From an uncultured Aquimonas sp. (GTDB taxonomy: Bacteria; Pseudomonadota; Gammaproteobacteria; Xanthomonadales; Xanthomonadaceae): a stretch of DNA of 33,293 bases. The stretch is taken from NCBI GenBank assembly GCA_946481615.1, contig CAMLOR010000008.1, positions 1 to 33,293 of the forward strand, read 5' to 3'. The notes under the pieces are model-generated. The model was not told the origin of the DNA. It searched no databases and was given only the letters and a program-made list of their open reading frames with translations. Positions 31,231-33,293 of the stretch are shown here, piece by piece (position 1 is the stretch's first letter; each line of letters opens with the position of its first letter). A program made the translations under genes and the position numbers.

Positions 31231-31817
31231 AGCGCCTCGCCTGGGGGGCCGCCGCGGCCGCGATGCTCGCCGCGTGCTCGTCGTCGCCAGTGCGGCAGGC
31301 CGATCCGTCCTCGCTGTCCGGGCAATCGGTGCGCGAATCCACGCTGTCGCGGCGCGATGCCTGGTCGATGACGGGCAAGATCGCCGTGTCCGACGGCCGT
31401 GACGGCGGCAGCGGCCGCATCGACTGGCGGCAGGACGGCGAGCGCTTCCGCATCGAGATCCGCGCGCCGGTGACGCGCCGCACCTACCGCCTCACGGGCG
31501 GGCCCGACGGCGCCACGCTCGAAGGCCTCGACGGCGGTCCGCGCTCCGGCCCGGACGCCGAAGCGCTGCTGCGAGAGGCCGTGGGCTGGTCGGTGCCGGT
31601 GGCCGACATGGTGGCCTGGGCGCGCGGCGCGCGCGGGCAGGGCGGTGCCGACCTCGATTTCGACCAAGCCGGCCGCCCGGCCGTGCTGCGCCAGCGCGGC
31701 TGGACCGTCGAATACAAGGCCTGGGACGAGGGCACGCCGCCGATGCCGAAGAAGGTGTTCGCCGCCAACGGCGAACGCCGCGTGCGCCTGGCCGTGGACC
31801 GCTGGGATGGCGGCTGA
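31227..31817 (+). CDS. lolB: Outer-membrane lipoprotein receptor LolB
   Basis: A 196-residue lipoprotein. The lipobox LAAC gives Cys17 (signal [11 protein letters not shown]), with Ser at +2, consistent with outer-membrane location. LolB accepts lipoproteins from LolA and inserts them into the outer membrane. Family features are the [38 protein letters not shown] region at about 48-85, [15 protein letters not shown] at about 120-135 and a final W-rich strand pair. The position between a TPR gene and ispE is the usual one in gammaproteobacteria. It overlaps ispE by 11 bases. Confidence 0.92.
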   Translation: MKRLAWGAAAAAMLAACSSSPVRQADPSSLSGQSVRESTLSRRDAWSMTGKIAVSDGRDGGSGRIDWRQDGERFRIEIRAPVTRRTYRLTGGPDGATLEGLDGGPRSGPDAEALLREAVGWSVPVADMVAWARGARGQGGADLDFDQAGRPAVLRQRGWTVEYKAWDEGTPPMPKKVFAANGERRVRLAVDRWDGG

Positions 31818-32667
31818 GGGCTGGAGCCGCTGGCCGGCGCCGGCCAAGCTCAACCTGTTCCTGCAGATCACCGGCCGGCGCGCGGACGGTTATCACCTGC
31901 TGCAGACGGTGTTCCAGCTGCTGGATTGGGGCGACGAGATCGACCTGCGCCCGCGAGACGACGGCCGGATCGTCCGTGTCGGCGGGCCCGACAACGTGGC
32001 CCCGGAGGACGACCTCACCGTGCGCGCCGCGCGGCTGCTGCAGGCGGCGACGGGGTCCGGGACCGGCGCAGACATCAATGTTCACAAGACCATCCCGCAG
32101 GGCGGCGGCTTCGGCGGCGGCAGCTCCGACGCGGCCACCGTGCTGGTGGCGCTCAACGCCCTGTGGAACACCGGGCTCGACGAGGACGCGCTGGCCGGGC
32201 TCGGCCTGAAGCTCGGTGCGGATGTTCCCGTCTTCATCCGCGGCCGCTCGGCCTGGGCGGAAGGGATCGGCGAGCGCCTGAGCCCGCTGGTACTCGGCCC
32301 GCGCTGGTATCTCGTGGTCGACCCTGGCGTATCGGTGCCGACCGCCGGGCTCTTCCAAGCCCCTGAATTGACCCGCGATGCGCCGTCCGCGACAATATCG
32401 GACTTCGTTTCGGGAAAGTTGCACGGCAATGCCTTCGAGCCGGTGCTGCGTCGTCGCGCGCCTGCGGTGGCGAAAGCCCTCGATGCCTTGCAGCGGTTCG
32501 GCCGCGCGCAACTCACCGGAACGGGCGGCGGCGTGTTCGTCGCCTTCGATGACCGCGAGCGCGCCATGGCGGCGCGCGCTTCGCTGCCGGGGGACTGGCG
32601 CGCGTGGGTGTGCGAAGGCGTCGACGTGTCCCCGCTTGCGGTTCGTTGGGGCGTCGCCAAGTGGTAA
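31807..32667 (+). CDS. ispE: 4-diphosphocytidyl-2-C-methyl-D-erythritol kinase
   Basis: A 286-residue GHMP kinase of the MEP isoprenoid pathway, phosphorylating CDP-methylerythritol. Lys14 ([21 protein letters not shown]) and Asp139 ([11 protein letters not shown]) match the catalytic pair. [13 protein letters not shown] at about 98-110 is the ATP loop, and [12 protein letters not shown] is the third GHMP motif. The start at 31807 overlaps lolB. The last six codons and the stop (WGVAKW, TAA) lie inside the tRNA-Gln gene, an overlap of 21 bases. Confidence 0.95.
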   Translation: MAAEGWSRWPAPAKLNLFLQITGRRADGYHLLQTVFQLLDWGDEIDLRPRDDGRIVRVGGPDNVAPEDDLTVRAARLLQAATGSGTGADINVHKTIPQGGGFGGGSSDAATVLVALNALWNTGLDEDALAGLGLKLGADVPVFIRGRSAWAEGIGERLSPLVLGPRWYLVVDPGVSVPTAGLFQAPELTRDAPSATISDFVSGKLHGNAFEPVLRRRAPAVAKALDALQRFGRAQLTGTGGGVFVAFDDRERAMAARASLPGDWRAWVCEGVDVSPLAVRWGVAKW

Positions 32668-32721
32668 GGCACCGGATTTTGATTCCGGCATTCGCAGGTT
32701 CGAATCCTGCCGCCCCAGCCA
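32647..32721 (+). tRNA. tRNA-Gln (anticodon TTG)
   Basis: Acceptor stem TGGGGCG (32647-32653) pairs with CGCCCCA (32711-32717), discriminator G32718, encoded CCA 32719-32721. The D-arm contains GCCAAGTGGTAAGGC. The anticodon stem CCGGA (32672-32676)/TCCGG (32684-32688) encloses loop TTTTGAT, with TTG at 32679-32681. The T-arm is GCAGGTTCGAATCCTGC. All arms are intact. It begins inside ispE and is followed 36 bases later by prs, so it is probably processed from a common transcript. Confidence 0.97.
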
Positions 32722-32757
32722 GATAGCAGTCTGAAACGCCTGCCCTGAAGGAGCGAC

Positions 32758-33293
32758 GTGGATACCGACGGACTTCTGGTTTTCACCGGCAACGCCAACC
32801 GTCCGTTGGCGCATGCGGTGTGCCGCGAGCTGGGCGTGAGGCCGGGCAAGGCGCTGATCGGGCGGTTTTCCGATGGCGAGGTGCAGGTCGAGATCGAGGA
32901 GAACGTGCGGCGCCAGGAAGTGTTCGTCTTCCAGCCCACGTGCGCCCCGACGGCCGAGAATTTCATGGAGCTGCTGGTGCTGATCGACGCGCTCAAGCGC
33001 GCCAGCGCCAGCACCGTCACCGCGGTGATGCCGTATTTCGGCTACGCCCGGCAGGATCGGCGCCCGCGTTCTGCGCGCGTGCCGATCACGGCCAAGGTGG
33101 CGGCCAAGATGATGGGCGCGGTCGGTTGCGACCGCGTGCTGACCGTGGACCTGCACGCCGAGCAGATCCAGGGGTTCTTCGATTTTCCGGTGGACAACGT
33201 GTATTCCTCGCCGCTCATGCTCGCCGACATCTGGCGCGAGCAGGGCACGCAGAATGTCATCGTGGTCTCGCCGGACGTCGGCGGCGTGGTGCG
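32758..33293 (+). CDS. prs: Ribose-phosphate pyrophosphokinase (3' end outside window)
   Basis: The open frame runs to the window end without a stop, giving 178 complete codons of a normally about 310-320-residue enzyme that makes PRPP from ribose 5-phosphate and ATP. The translation starts [18 protein letters not shown] and shows the family blocks [48 protein letters not shown] (ATP-binding flexible loop), TAKVAAKM and [15 protein letters not shown] (Mg/ATP site His). The GTG start at 32758 has AAGGAG at 32748-32753, only four bases away. It is the last gene of the lolB-ispE-tRNA run. Confidence 0.96.
   Translation, partial: MDTDGLLVFTGNANRPLAHAVCRELGVRPGKALIGRFSDGEVQVEIEENVRRQEVFVFQPTCAPTAENFMELLVLIDALKRASASTVTAVMPYFGYARQDRRPRSARVPITAKVAAKMMGAVGCDRVLTVDLHAEQIQGFFDFPVDNVYSSPLMLADIWREQGTQNVIVVSPDVGGVV

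Overview
The window is a GC-rich (about two-thirds G+C) chromosomal segment of a gammaproteobacterium, most likely of the Xanthomonadales/Lysobacterales. The basis is inference from gene order, mainly lolB-ispE-tRNA-Gln-prs beside divergent hemA-prfA, plus high GC codon use and GTG starts; genus cannot be told. There are no insertion sequences, integrases, CRISPR arrays or rRNA.

Layout. (1) 60-3643: a four-gene plus-strand operon with an ECF sigma factor, a one-pass membrane protein in the anti-sigma position, and two exported HEAT-repeat proteins. (2) 3784-8033: an RND efflux permease followed by its periplasmic adaptor, with a strong palindrome just upstream and no outer-membrane channel gene. 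(3) 8034-8383: a 350-base non-coding region with two dyads and a weak promoter candidate. (4) 8384-20541: the centre of the window, a 3744-residue secreted RHS/YD-repeat protein. It carries Ig-like domains, a CxxCH-bearing cyclase-like helical module, a calcium-type FG-GAP propeller, two CARDB domains, an RHS core and a C-terminal GIY-YIG nuclease-like domain. An ATGA overlap joins it to a leucine-rich-repeat-like gene that is the best immunity candidate. (5) 20664-23821: small accessory genes (membrane protein, monooxygenase-like protein, ICMT-like methyltransferase, SRPBCC, DUF1801, DUF4375 lipoprotein), interrupted by a lower-GC gap at 21968-22299. (6) 23840-29502, minus strand: a tight six-gene run hemA-prfA-GNAT-moaB-ppk2-TPR/2OG oxygenase. 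(7) 29587-33293, plus strand: TPR protein-lolB-ispE-tRNA-Gln(TTG)-prs (cut by the window end); the tRNA begins inside ispE.

How the genes work together. The two housekeeping runs diverge from an 84-base promoter region at 29503-29586 and cover tetrapyrrole synthesis, translation termination, lipoprotein sorting, isoprenoid synthesis and PRPP synthesis. Many neighbours overlap by ATGA or GTGA, implying translational coupling. The RHS gene and its partner look like a polymorphic toxin-immunity pair whose very large N-terminal part is a mosaic in which functional modules appear to be nested inside split Ig-like domains. All functional calls come from motif recognition by eye; no database search was run.
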